Assembly: GCF_029892485.1 (NCBI RefSeq)
Contig: NZ_JARXVG010000002.1
Coordinates: forward strand, 1 to 64,000
Length of the DNA stretch: 64,000 nt
DNA from: Variovorax boronicumulans
Lineage (GTDB): Bacteria > Pseudomonadota > Gammaproteobacteria > Burkholderiales > Burkholderiaceae_C
Reading direction: 5' to 3'
Positions 46,701 through 54,952 of the stretch are shown in pieces. The first letter of the stretch is position 1. Each line of letters opens with the position of its first letter. Both the position numbers and the translations under genes were made by a program. The notes under the pieces were generated by a model that worked only from the letters and a program-made list of their open reading frames with translations, did not search any database and was not told the DNA's origin.

Positions 46701-48799
46701 TGTCGCTTCCAGCGCCGCAGGCGCTGCCGCGCGATGCGGTGCGCCGCGGCGCCAACCCGCGCAACGACACCGAGCGCACGGTGCTCGCGGCGATGGAGCA
46801 GGTGCTGAGCCTGCCGGGCCTGGACATGCAGGACGACTTCTTCACCATGGGCGGCCATTCGCTGCTGGCCGCGCGGCTGGCAACGCTGCTCGCCCGCGAG
46901 TTCAAGGTCACGCTGCCGCTGCGCGTGCTGTTCGAGGCGCCGACCCCCGAACGCCTGGCCACGGCGATTGCCGGCCTGCAGGCCGCCGGTGCCGGCATGC
47001 AGGCGCCGCTCGCCTGCCGCATCGACCGCGCCAGCGCGCCCATGACGCCGTCGCAGGAGCGCATCCTGTTCATGGAACAGCTGCACCCGGGGCGCTCGGT
47101 CTACAACGTGCCGTCGGCGCAGCGGCTGGCCGGCCCCTTCGATGCGGCGCGCTTCGAGGCGGCGCTCGCGGAAATCATTCGCCGCCAGCCCGCGCTGCGC
47201 ACCTGCGTGGGCACCGACCCGGCGACCGGACAACCGGTTCAATCGATATCGCAGGCTGTGGAATTCCCACTGCCGGTGATCGACCTGCGCGGCCTGCCCG
47301 CGGACCAGCGCGAGGCCGAGCTGGCCGAGCGCATGCAGGAACTGGCGGACCGCCCGATCGACCTGCACCGCGCACCGATGGCCCATGCGGCGCTGTTCCA
47401 GGTCGACGACGACGACCACGCGTTCGTGTTCGTGCCGCACCACCTGGTCTGGGACGGCTGGTGCTTCGACCTGTTCCAGCGCGAGCTCACCGCGATCTAC
47501 GACGCCGCCGAGCGCGGCCGTCCGCACGGGCTGCCGCCGCTGGCCACCACGCACGGCGACTATGCCGAATGGCTCGCCGGCTGGATGCGGGAGCCGGCCT
47601 TCGAGGAGCAGTTCGGCTTCTGGCGCCGCCGCCTCGCGAGCGGGCCGCCGCCGCGCCTGCCCCGCACCGACATGCCCCGCCGCGCGGGCAAGAGCGGCCA
47701 GGGCGGCACGCAGTGGATCCACATCGACCTGGCCACCACCGGTCGGCTGCGCGAGATCGCGCGCGGCATGGAGGTGACGCTGAGCATGCTGACCTTCGGC
47801 CTCTACGCGCTCACCCTTAGCCGGGTCATCGGCAGCGAGACGGTCGTCATCGCGAACCCGGTGCGCGGACGCCTGCAGCCCGAGACGGAGGACGTGATGG
47901 GCGTCTTCAACAACGTGCTGCCGGTGTCGCTCCGGATCGACCTGGCCCAGCCGCTGCCCGACTTCATGCGCTACGTGAAGCAGGAGCTGCTCGCGCTCAT
48001 GAACGTCCAGCAGGTGCCGTTCGAGCGGATGGTGGCCGGCGACGGCCTCGAAGGCCCGAACAGGAACGCCGGGGCCTACCAGTCGATGTTCTCGTTCCAG
48101 GACGCACGCGAACGCGCGCGCCGCCTGGGCAGCCTGCAGACCCGCCAGATGCACCTGATGCAGCGCGGCGCGACCGACGACATCGGCGTGTGGCTGATGG
48201 ACAAGCCGCACGGCCTGGAAGGCGCGCTGATCTACAACGCCGACATCTACCTGCGCGAGACGGGTGCGCAGCTGCGCGACCGCTACCTCGAGCTGCTGCA
48301 CCGCGCCGCCGGGCGGCCGGCGGCCACGCTCGCCTACCTGGCCTCCGACGAGGGCTCCGCGAGCGCGGCCTACCTGCGCAAGCTCGCGGCCGATGAACCG
48401 GAAGGGGCGGACAAGGCCCACAAGCCCGCGGCCGCCGCCGGCGAGCGCGCCGCGGCCGGCAGCCTGCTCACGCCGGAGCAGGCGCCGCTCGCGCAGATCT
48501 GGGCCGGCGTGCTGGGCATCGACGTCAACGAGATCCGTGCGAGCGACAACTTCTTCGACCTGGGCGGCGACTCGCTGCTCGTGCTGAATGCGGTGAAGCA
48601 GACCGAGCAGACGCTGGGCTATCGCGTGGAGATGCGGCGCTACCTGTTCGAGAACTTCGGGCAGATCGCGTCGCGCCCCGGTGCGGCGGACACGCAGCCC
48701 GCGGATCTGGTGGGCGTGCCGGCCGGCCACGCCGCGAGCGCATCGCGCGGCGAAAGCCTGCTGGGCCGCGCCTTCGGCGGCTGGCTGCGCAGGGAGTGA
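43772..48799 (+). CDS. non-ribosomal peptide synthetase (C-A-PCP-C-PCP)
   Basis: Protein of 1675 aa. First condensation domain (about 25-460) with HHVVCDG at 157-163; adenylation domain (about 480-985) with YTSGSTGLPKG at 638; PCP with Ser1030 (GGHSLL); second condensation domain (about 1085-1520) with HHLVWDG at 1223-1229; final PCP with Ser1601 (GGDSLLV). Both condensation domains keep the active His. There is no adenylation domain for the last PCP and no thioesterase or reductase domain, so the last carrier must be loaded in trans or the product released by another protein. The adenylation pocket reads D-I-A-Q-W-G-V-V-W-K, nearest to glycine codes. Coupled to the upstream megasynthase by ATGA overlap. 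Confidence 0.92.
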   Translation: MNAVLRPTTAAMGTAANLGAFVECVIPTTESQREVWLGAMLSTEASLAYNESVVLRLRGPLDRQAMARAVARLVGRHQSLRATISPDGTCMLVGQAGPDPLVQRDLGLLDAEARALALQDAHEAAVSTPFSLEQGPLFRAQLYRLGEDEHELLMSAHHVVCDGWSWAVITEQLGHLYAEQTGDGLPLKAAPTFDAFATEEAADAAQPGMQQHVDYWLECFSGGTLPVLDLPLDHPRPAVRTFASRRTERLLERRLVASLRTMSAKTGTSLFAGLLAGFVATLHRLTGQDDIVVGIPASGQLARDMPGLVGHCVNLLPLRIAAPAELRFDTLMGECRTAVLDAFEHQALTYGALLGKLSLQRDASRQPLVSVMFNVDPDVAAGLQTFSGLHVEQDTVARRHENFELFLNLRPLDGGLQIEAQYNTDLYDEESVQRWLDMFECVLRSAVRNPADAIGRLEVLSPEAARALAALQPLPVPLQGAPFAHAGFVARALQQPDRPAVRDGARTCSYRDLDARSNRLAHALRARGVGRGEYVGLCLERGLDMVVAVLAVLKAGAAYVPLDPGFPQARLDHYAADASLSLLVTTSDIATAPRKWNADAGARLFEIDRDTAWLQAPADAIAPGVCDARAEDPAYVIYTSGSTGLPKGVCVPHGAVANLIASMQKAPGIGATDRIAAVTTLSFDIHVAEILLPLAAGAEVVMVQRETAVDGNRLRALLETEDITVLQATPGMWQLLLDAQWAGTKEFRGWIGGEAVRARLAFDVLDRCAEFWNVYGPTETTVWSTAWNMQREVIAARGMSVGTPIDNTEVWILDANLQPCPIGVPGEICIAGEGLTLGYHERPELTAERFLTARVLGHNRTVYRTGDRGRWRNDGLLEHLGRLDFQVKVRGYRIEPGEIEARCNEADGVSRSVVVAREDRPGDVRLVAYLALVPGAAFDLDALMQHLRERLPAFMLPQHVVTLKSLPTLPNGKLDRVSLPAPQALPRDAVRRGANPRNDTERTVLAAMEQVLSLPGLDMQDDFFTMGGHSLLAARLATLLAREFKVTLPLRVLFEAPTPERLATAIAGLQAAGAGMQAPLACRIDRASAPMTPSQERILFMEQLHPGRSVYNVPSAQRLAGPFDAARFEAALAEIIRRQPALRTCVGTDPATGQPVQSISQAVEFPLPVIDLRGLPADQREAELAERMQELADRPIDLHRAPMAHAALFQVDDDDHAFVFVPHHLVWDGWCFDLFQRELTAIYDAAERGRPHGLPPLATTHGDYAEWLAGWMREPAFEEQFGFWRRRLASGPPPRLPRTDMPRRAGKSGQGGTQWIHIDLATTGRLREIARGMEVTLSMLTFGLYALTLSRVIGSETVVIANPVRGRLQPETEDVMGVFNNVLPVSLRIDLAQPLPDFMRYVKQELLALMNVQQVPFERMVAGDGLEGPNRNAGAYQSMFSFQDARERARRLGSLQTRQMHLMQRGATDDIGVWLMDKPHGLEGALIYNADIYLRETGAQLRDRYLELLHRAAGRPAATLAYLASDEGSASAAYLRKLAADEPEGADKAHKPAAAAGERAAAGSLLTPEQAPLAQIWAGVLGIDVNEIRASDNFFDLGGDSLLVLNAVKQTEQTLGYRVEMRRYLFENFGQIASRPGAADTQPADLVGVPAGHAASASRGESLLGRAFGGWLRRE

Positions 48800-48805
48800 C
48801 GCGAC

Positions 48806-49660
48806 ATGGTCTCCCACGCCACCGCCCTCCCCACGGCCTGCGCGCCCGCGCAGCCGATCCTGTTCGGCCCGGCTTCGCGCCAGCTGTTCGGCATGTTCCA
48901 TCCGGCGGACGAGGCGCGCGCGGAAGACAGCGCGGTGCTGGTCTGCCCGCCGTTCGGACAGGAGGGCCTGCGCACCCACCGCTTCTTCAAGGTGCTGGCC
49001 GAACGCTTCGCGCGTACCGGCATCGCCACGCTGCGCTTCGATTTCCACGGCACCGGCGATTCGCCCGGCGATGAGAGCCAGGGCGAACTCGACGGCTGGC
49101 GGCGCGACCTGTGCGCGGCGCACGAGGAACTGCACCGGCATGCACCGGGCAAGCGCATCGTCTGGCTCGGCGCGCGCCTGGGTGCCACCCTCGCGGTGCT
49201 GGCGGCGCGCAACGGACGCTGCGACCCGGTGCGCCTGGTGCTGTGGGAGCCGGTGATCGATGGGCGCCGCTATGCGCGCTTCCTGCGCGAGCAGCACGTG
49301 GCCGCGATCGATGCGAGCTTCTGCATTCCCGACCTGGCGTGGCGCCGCAGCCTCGGCCGCGATCCCGCCGCGCTGCCCGAAGAAGCGCTGGGCGCCCTGC
49401 TCTCGCCCGCGCTGCGCACACAGCTGGGCGCGCTCACGCCGGACTCGCTGCCGCTCACCGCGCTGCACGACACGCTGGTGCTGACGCCGCCCGACGACAC
49501 CCACACGCCGCAATGGGCGGCCGAGCAGCAATCGCGCCACATGCCGGTGCGGCTCGCGTACTTCCAGCACCGGCTCGACTGGACCTCGGACCCCTATCCC
49601 AACAGCGCCATGGTTCCGGCCGATGCGCTCAACCGCCTGCAAGGGGCTCTCCATGAATGA
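48806..49660 (+). CDS. alpha/beta-hydrolase-like protein (exosortase-associated hydrolase 2 type), Ser missing
   Basis: Protein of 284 aa. It has an alpha/beta-hydrolase fold start (VCPPFGQEGLRTHRFFKVLAE), LRFDFHGTGDSPGD and a nucleophile elbow reading LGARLGATLA, in which the Ser of GxSxG is absent. The PPFxxE and WxGxRLGA pattern resembles the hydrolase 2 proteins known beside exosortase-type polysaccharide loci. It begins 6 bp after the NRPS and overlaps the next hydrolase gene by 8 bp. It may be a non-catalytic partner, or use another residue. Confidence 0.75.
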   Translation: MVSHATALPTACAPAQPILFGPASRQLFGMFHPADEARAEDSAVLVCPPFGQEGLRTHRFFKVLAERFARTGIATLRFDFHGTGDSPGDESQGELDGWRRDLCAAHEELHRHAPGKRIVWLGARLGATLAVLAARNGRCDPVRLVLWEPVIDGRRYARFLREQHVAAIDASFCIPDLAWRRSLGRDPAALPEEALGALLSPALRTQLGALTPDSLPLTALHDTLVLTPPDDTHTPQWAAEQQSRHMPVRLAYFQHRLDWTSDPYPNSAMVPADALNRLQGALHE

Positions 49661-50597
49661 CGCCGCGCACCTCACGCCCATGACGCACACCCCCGTACGC
49701 TTCGGGGCCGGCGAAGCGCTGGTCGGCATGGTCACAGCGCCCGCGGGCCAGGCGCCCGCTGCGGTGGCATGCCTCATGTTCAACATGGGCGCCAACCACC
49801 GGGTCGGGCCGCGCCGCATCAACGTCAAGCTGGCGCATGCGCTGGCGGCGCGCGGCGTGTCCAGCCTCCGGTTCGACCTGGGCGGCATCGGCGACAGCGA
49901 CCTGCCCGCCAACGCCGGGGACCTGCCCTCGCGCGCGCTGCACGACCTGCAGGCCGGCATGGACCTGCTGGAGAAGACGCTGGGCATCGGCCAGTTCGTG
50001 ATCGCGGGCATGTGTTCGGGCGCGGAGCACGCCATGGCCACCGCCGCGGTCGATGCGCGCGTGGTGGGGCTTTCGCTGTTCGACGGCTTTGCCTTTCCGC
50101 AACGGCGCACGCGCTGGGAACGCACGCTGCGGCGCGCGTTGGCCGCACCCGCCCACCCCTCGTTCGCGGGCAAGACGCAGCGCTGGCTCAAGCGCCGGCT
50201 GCTGCGCGGCGAAGCGGCCAAGCCGATGCCGGGCTTTTTCACCGAGGCGGCATCGCCGGCGGCCACCGAGGCCTGGTTCGGGCAGACGATGGCGCTTCTG
50301 GCCGAGCGGAACGTCGCGCTGCAGCTGCTGTATTCGGGATCGCTGCATGTGTGCGACCGCGACCGTGACCAGCTCGGCCCCTTCCGCGCAGAGCCGTTCG
50401 CGCAGTCGCTGCACTACGAGTTCATGCGCAAGGTCGACCACACGGTCTGCACGGCCGAGGGCCAGCAGCTGTATCTGCGCAGCGTGGGCGACTGGGTCGC
50501 GGAGCGCTGCTTCGGCACCGGCACCGAACGGCGCGGCGCGAGCCGCCCGCCCGCGGTCGTCGCCCGCCCCCTGCCGGCCAAGTGGGCCGCGCCATGA
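49653..50597 (+). CDS. alpha/beta-hydrolase (exosortase-associated hydrolase 1 type), Cys at nucleophile position
   Basis: Protein of 314 aa. FNMGANHRVGPRRINVKLAHAL and LRFDLGGIGDSDLP match the hydrolase 1 pattern of exosortase-type polysaccharide loci. The elbow reads IAGMCSGAEHA, so Cys takes the place of the usual Ser. A late His lies in KVDHTVCTAEGQ. A Cys-type thioesterase-like enzyme would be a good candidate for releasing or transferring the peptide from the last PCP, because the synthetase has no thioesterase. The ATG at 49653 gives MNDAAHLTPM. Confidence 0.78.
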   Translation: MNDAAHLTPMTHTPVRFGAGEALVGMVTAPAGQAPAAVACLMFNMGANHRVGPRRINVKLAHALAARGVSSLRFDLGGIGDSDLPANAGDLPSRALHDLQAGMDLLEKTLGIGQFVIAGMCSGAEHAMATAAVDARVVGLSLFDGFAFPQRRTRWERTLRRALAAPAHPSFAGKTQRWLKRRLLRGEAAKPMPGFFTEAASPAATEAWFGQTMALLAERNVALQLLYSGSLHVCDRDRDQLGPFRAEPFAQSLHYEFMRKVDHTVCTAEGQQLYLRSVGDWVAERCFGTGTERRGASRPPAVVARPLPAKWAAP

Positions 50598-50632
50598 CAT
50601 CACCCCGTTCAACGCCAGCCAAGGAGAACCTC

Positions 50633-51850
50633 ATGAACCGCACCGATCCATCGAGCGCGCCGCAGGCCGCCCGCGTTCCGTTCTTCACCGGATGCGCCGG
50701 CCTCGGCGCCCGCGCCTCGTTCGCGGCAGGACGGGTCCGATGGCTGGGGCTGTCCATGCTGCTGTCGCTCGGCCTGGCCGGCTGCGTGCCGGGCTTCGGC
50801 ACGCCGGGCCTGCTGCGCAACGAGGACGGCTCCGTCGGCACCAACAAGGTCAAGACCATCACGCCCGAACTGATCCAGGCGCAGAACGCGCGCAACACGG
50901 GTCTCGCGCCCGAGGTGCGGGCGCTCTTCGGCCGCGCCGCGACCTACACCATCGGTCCGGGCGACGTGGTGGGCGTCATCGTCTACGACCATCCGGAGCT
51001 GCTGCCCAACGCGGGCGCGGTGATCTCGCAGCAGAGCGACCCCACCGGCGTCACCGTGGCGCCCGGCTTCATCGTCGATGCCGCGGGCGAGATCAGCTTT
51101 CCGTACATCGGCCGCACGAAGCTGCGCGGCCTCACCGAAAGCGAGGCGTCGGAGCTGATCGCGCGGCGCATCCGCGCCTACGTCAAGGCGCCGCAGGTCA
51201 GCGTGCGCATCCAGTCGTTCCGCAGCCAGCGCGCCTACGTGGAAGGCGAGGTGCGCACGCCGGGGCTGCAGATCTTCACCGACGTGCCGATGACGCTGTC
51301 CGAGGCGCTCAACCGCGCCGGCAGCATCACCGCCGCGGGCGACCGCTCGCAGGTGCTGCTCACGCGCGGCGACCGCACGGTGCCCATCGACCTGATGGCG
51401 CTCAAGCGCTACGGCGCGGACGCCAACAACATCCCGCTGCGCAACGGCGACGTGGTGTATGTCGGCGCCCGCGACGACAGCCGGGTCTATGTGATGGGCG
51501 AGATCCTGCGGCCCTCGGCGCTGCTGATGCGCAACGGCCGCCTGAGCCTGAACGAGGCGCTCGGCGATGCGGGCGGGCCCGACCTGTTCACCTCCGACCC
51601 GGGCCAGATCTACGTGATCCGCAATGCCCGGAACGACGGCTCAGCCGACACGCCCGACGCGCTGGAGATCTTCAACATCAATGCGAAGAACCCGGCCGCG
51701 CTCGCGCTGGCCGACCGCTTCGAGCTGAAGCCGCGCGACGTGGTCTACGTGGACCGCGTGCCGCTGGTCTCTTGGAACCGGGTCGCGAGCCTGATCCTGC
51801 CCGCCGCCCAGGTCGTGAACCTCGCGCGCGACACCGCGCGCAGCAGGTAG
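50633..51850 (+). CDS. outer-membrane polysaccharide export protein (Wza-like)
   Basis: Lipoprotein of 405 aa with the lipobox LGLAGC near residue 45. The poly-export domain (YTIGPGDVVGVIVYDHPEL) is followed by SLBB repeats (RAYVEGEVRTPGLQIFTD and SRVYVMGEILRPSALLM) and a short C-terminal helix (VASLILPAAQVVNLARDT) that forms the outer-membrane barrel in Wza. The start is set by AAGGAGAACCTC before the ATG at 50633. It is the first clear exopolysaccharide gene, only 35 bp after the hydrolase pair. Confidence 0.93.
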   Translation: MNRTDPSSAPQAARVPFFTGCAGLGARASFAAGRVRWLGLSMLLSLGLAGCVPGFGTPGLLRNEDGSVGTNKVKTITPELIQAQNARNTGLAPEVRALFGRAATYTIGPGDVVGVIVYDHPELLPNAGAVISQQSDPTGVTVAPGFIVDAAGEISFPYIGRTKLRGLTESEASELIARRIRAYVKAPQVSVRIQSFRSQRAYVEGEVRTPGLQIFTDVPMTLSEALNRAGSITAAGDRSQVLLTRGDRTVPIDLMALKRYGADANNIPLRNGDVVYVGARDDSRVYVMGEILRPSALLMRNGRLSLNEALGDAGGPDLFTSDPGQIYVIRNARNDGSADTPDALEIFNINAKNPAALALADRFELKPRDVVYVDRVPLVSWNRVASLILPAAQVVNLARDTARSR

Positions 51851-51914
51851 GCCGCCCCGGTCCCCACCCCCGCATCCCGCCCGCACACCACGACCCGGAA
51901 AGAAGGTGACCCCC

Positions 51915-54200
51915 ATGAATGCCCGCTGGTACCCCCCGCTTCCCGCACCCCAGGGCGCGGAACCCGACCGGCCCCGCTCGGGGCCGAGGGAATACGTCGA
52001 CATCCTGCTCGACCACCGATGGCTGATTGCCGCGATCACCGCCGCGGCGCTGGTGGTGGGCGCGTGCTACGCGCTCTTCGGGCCGCGGGTGTACGAGGCG
52101 AACGTGCTCATCCAGGTGGAGGATGCCGACCGCTCCGCCACCCCCGGCGATACCGCGGTCAACGGCGTGAGCGTGAAGACGCCGACCTCGGGCGAGGCCG
52201 AGATCCTGAAGTCGCGCATGGTGCTCGGCCAGGCGATAGAGAACACCCGGCTCTTCATCACCGCGCAGCCGCACTACCTGCCCCTGGTGGGCGAGTTCAT
52301 CGCGCGGCATTCCACGGAGCTCTCGGACCCGGGCTTCCTGGGCCTGGGCAGCCATGTGTCGGGCACCGAGCGGATCTCGGTCGCGCAGATGGATGTGCCG
52401 CCGGCCTTCGAGGGCAAGCGATTCCTGCTGACCGCGGGCGACAACGGCAACTACACGCTCACGCATCCGGACCTCGCCACGCCGCTGCCGGGGCGCGTCG
52501 GCGTGCCGCTCGATGCCCCGGTGCCGGGCGGCGCGATCCACCTGCTGGTGGGCTCCTTCGAGGCCAGGCCCGGCGGCGCCTTCGAGCTGACCCGGCGCTC
52601 CAAACAGCTGGTGCTGCTCGAACTGCAGAGCGAGCTGCGCGTGATCGAGAAAGGCAAGCAGTCGGGCGTGATGGATGTGAGCTGGCAGACCGGCAACCGC
52701 ATGCAGCTGACCGAACTGCTCAACGAGGTGTCGCGCCTCTACGTGCGGCAGAACATCGACCAGAAGACGGCGCAGGCCGAGCGCACGCTCGACTTCCTGG
52801 GCACCGAACTGCCGAAGTTCAGGCAGCAGCTGGAGCATTCCGAAGAGGTCTACAACCAGTACCGCAACCAGAACGGAACGATCAGCCTGGACGACGAGGC
52901 CCGCAATGCGCTCGCGCAGAACGTGGACCTGCAGGCCAAGCTGTTCGACGCGCGCCTGAAGCGCCTGGACCTCACCAGCCGCTTCACCGCCCAGCATCCG
53001 ACGGTGATGACGCTGGATGCCCAGATCGCCTCGCTGCGCAAGGAACTCGGCACGGTGGACAGCCGCATCCGCCGCATGCCGATGCTGCAGCAGAACTCGG
53101 TGCGCATGCAGCGCGACATCAAGGTCAACACCGACCTGTATGCATCGCTGCTGAACAGCTCGCTGCAGATGCGGCTGGCCCGCGAAGGCAAGATCGGCAA
53201 CGTCCGCGTGCTCGACGCGGCGCTGCTGCCCGAGAAACCGGTGCGGCCCAAGGCGGCCATCGTGATGGCGCTGGCGCTGATCGCGGGCCTCTTCCTGGGC
53301 GCGGTCACGGCGATCCTGCGCAAGACGCTCAAGAGCACGGTCGCCAACCCCGACGAGATCGAGGCGCACACCGGCCTGGACGTGTACAGCACGATCGCGC
53401 TGAGCACGCAGCAGGCCCAGCTGGACCGCGCCGTCCGCCTGGGCAAGCCCGGCATGAAGCTGCTCGCGGCGCTGCATCCGGAAGATGCGGCGCTGGAGGG
53501 CGTGCGCCGGCTGCGCACCACGCTGCGCTTCACGATGCTCGGGGCACCGAACAACCGCATCCTGCTGACCAGCGCCACGCCGGGTGCGGGCAAGACCTTC
53601 GTCTCGTCGAACCTGGCCGCCGTGCTCGCGGCTTCGGGCAAGCGCGTGCTGCTGATCGATGCGGACATGCGCCGCGGCAGCCTCGCGGCCCAGTTCGGGT
53701 TGGCGCAGGAGACGGGCCTGGCGGAACTCATCGCCGGCAGCGCGACGATCCCGCAGGCAACGCATGCGCAGGTGCTGCCGCACCTGGACGTGATCACCAG
53801 CGGCACGCTGCCGCAAGACCCGGCCACCGCCCTGGCGGGTGATGCGTTCACGCAGCTGCTCGCGACGCTCTCGGCGCACTACGACATCGTGCTCATCGAT
53901 GCGCCGCCCATCCTGTGGGCGACGGAGACCGTGGCGATGGCGCCGGCGATGGGCACGCTGCTGCTGCTGGCCCGCGCGGGCGACAGCCAGCTGGGCGACC
54001 TGGTGGAGAGCTCCAAGCGGCTCGCGCACGTGGGTGCGTCGTTCCACGGCGTCGTGCTCAACGGGCTGGACACGCGCCAGCACCACTACGGCAGCTACGG
54101 CAGCTACGGCTACGGGTACGGGCTCTACCGCTTCCGTCCCCACACCTATCCCGCCCTGGGCCACACCCGTCGGCCCGAGCCGGAGCACGCCGCATCATGA
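51915..54200 (+). CDS. polysaccharide co-polymerase / BY-kinase (Wzc-like)
   Basis: Protein of 761 aa. The N-terminal Wzz-type region has a helix at about 36-55 and a second one at about 445-465; between them is a long coiled-coil-rich periplasmic domain. The C-terminal bacterial tyrosine kinase has Walker A SATPGAGKTF, A' LLIDADMRRGS and B IVLIDAPP. The tail has eight or so Tyr in GSYGSYGYGYGLYRF, the expected autophosphorylation cluster. It sets chain length and gates export through Wza. ATG at 51915 has AAGG upstream; a GTG at 51906 is an alternative. No Wzb phosphatase gene is seen. Confidence 0.93.
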   Translation: MNARWYPPLPAPQGAEPDRPRSGPREYVDILLDHRWLIAAITAAALVVGACYALFGPRVYEANVLIQVEDADRSATPGDTAVNGVSVKTPTSGEAEILKSRMVLGQAIENTRLFITAQPHYLPLVGEFIARHSTELSDPGFLGLGSHVSGTERISVAQMDVPPAFEGKRFLLTAGDNGNYTLTHPDLATPLPGRVGVPLDAPVPGGAIHLLVGSFEARPGGAFELTRRSKQLVLLELQSELRVIEKGKQSGVMDVSWQTGNRMQLTELLNEVSRLYVRQNIDQKTAQAERTLDFLGTELPKFRQQLEHSEEVYNQYRNQNGTISLDDEARNALAQNVDLQAKLFDARLKRLDLTSRFTAQHPTVMTLDAQIASLRKELGTVDSRIRRMPMLQQNSVRMQRDIKVNTDLYASLLNSSLQMRLAREGKIGNVRVLDAALLPEKPVRPKAAIVMALALIAGLFLGAVTAILRKTLKSTVANPDEIEAHTGLDVYSTIALSTQQAQLDRAVRLGKPGMKLLAALHPEDAALEGVRRLRTTLRFTMLGAPNNRILLTSATPGAGKTFVSSNLAAVLAASGKRVLLIDADMRRGSLAAQFGLAQETGLAELIAGSATIPQATHAQVLPHLDVITSGTLPQDPATALAGDAFTQLLATLSAHYDIVLIDAPPILWATETVAMAPAMGTLLLLARAGDSQLGDLVESSKRLAHVGASFHGVVLNGLDTRQHHYGSYGSYGYGYGLYRFRPHTYPALGHTRRPEPEHAAS

Positions 54201-54889
54201 ACACGCTGCACTCCGGTACGGAGAACCGCTCCGCGCCCACCGCCGCACCGTCAGCCGCACCCCTGGGCGGCTCACGGCTGCTGCGCGGCACCAAGCGCGC
54301 CGCGGACATCCTCATGGCGGGCACCTTCTTCGTGTGCTTCGGCTGGGCCTATGCGCTCATCTGGGCGGGCGTGCTGCTCACCTCGGGCAGCCCGGCCATC
54401 TACATGCAGCCGCGCTACGGCCGCAACGGCAAGGTGTTCCGCTTCTACAAGTTCCGCACCATGGTGCCCGACGCCGAGGCCGTGCTGGCGCGCCACCTGC
54501 GCGAGAACGAAGACGCGGAGCGCGAGTGGCACAAGTTCCAGAAGCTGGCGCACGACCCGCGCATCACCCGCTTCGGCGCGTTCCTGCGCAAGTACAGCAT
54601 CGACGAGTTCCCGCAGTTCTGGAACGTGCTCAAGGGCGACATGAGCATGGTCGGGCCGCGCCCCTGCATGTTCGCGCAGAAGGGCCTGTACGGGGCGTAC
54701 TGGAACCACTACTGCGCGGTGCGCCCGGGCATCACCGGCCTCTGGCAGATCAGCGGGCGCAACGAGGTGAGCTACCGCCGCCGCGCGGCGATGGATGCCG
54801 AGTACGTGGCCACGCTGTCGGTGCTGGGCGACATCTCGATCCTCTTGAAGACCTTCGGCGTCGTGGCCGGGGCGCGCGGCTCGCGCTGA
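54197..54889 (+). CDS. undecaprenyl-phosphate sugar phosphotransferase (initiating transferase)
   Basis: Protein of 230 aa with one N-terminal hydrophobic re-entrant segment (about 42-62) and the bacterial sugar transferase domain: VFRFYKFRTMVPDAE, RFGAFLRKYSIDEFPQFWNVL, GDMSMVGPRP and RPGITGLWQISGR. It transfers the first sugar-1-phosphate to undecaprenyl phosphate. It is the short form without the four extra helices of WcaJ. It overlaps wzc by ATGA. Confidence 0.93.
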   Translation: MNTLHSGTENRSAPTAAPSAAPLGGSRLLRGTKRAADILMAGTFFVCFGWAYALIWAGVLLTSGSPAIYMQPRYGRNGKVFRFYKFRTMVPDAEAVLARHLRENEDAEREWHKFQKLAHDPRITRFGAFLRKYSIDEFPQFWNVLKGDMSMVGPRPCMFAQKGLYGAYWNHYCAVRPGITGLWQISGRNEVSYRRRAAMDAEYVATLSVLGDISILLKTFGVVAGARGSR

Positions 54890-54952
54890 GCCCGGCCCGC
54901 CATCGCCGCATTCCTCTCCCCGTATCCATCAACCCTTCACCGAAAGAACGAA

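Noticed and set aside
43862..50266. Very long open frame on the minus strand opposite the NRPS and hydrolase genes
   Set aside because: It is a by-product of high-GC codon use: low-complexity Arg/Ala/Gly/His-rich translation, no domains, fully antisense to clear NRPS domains.
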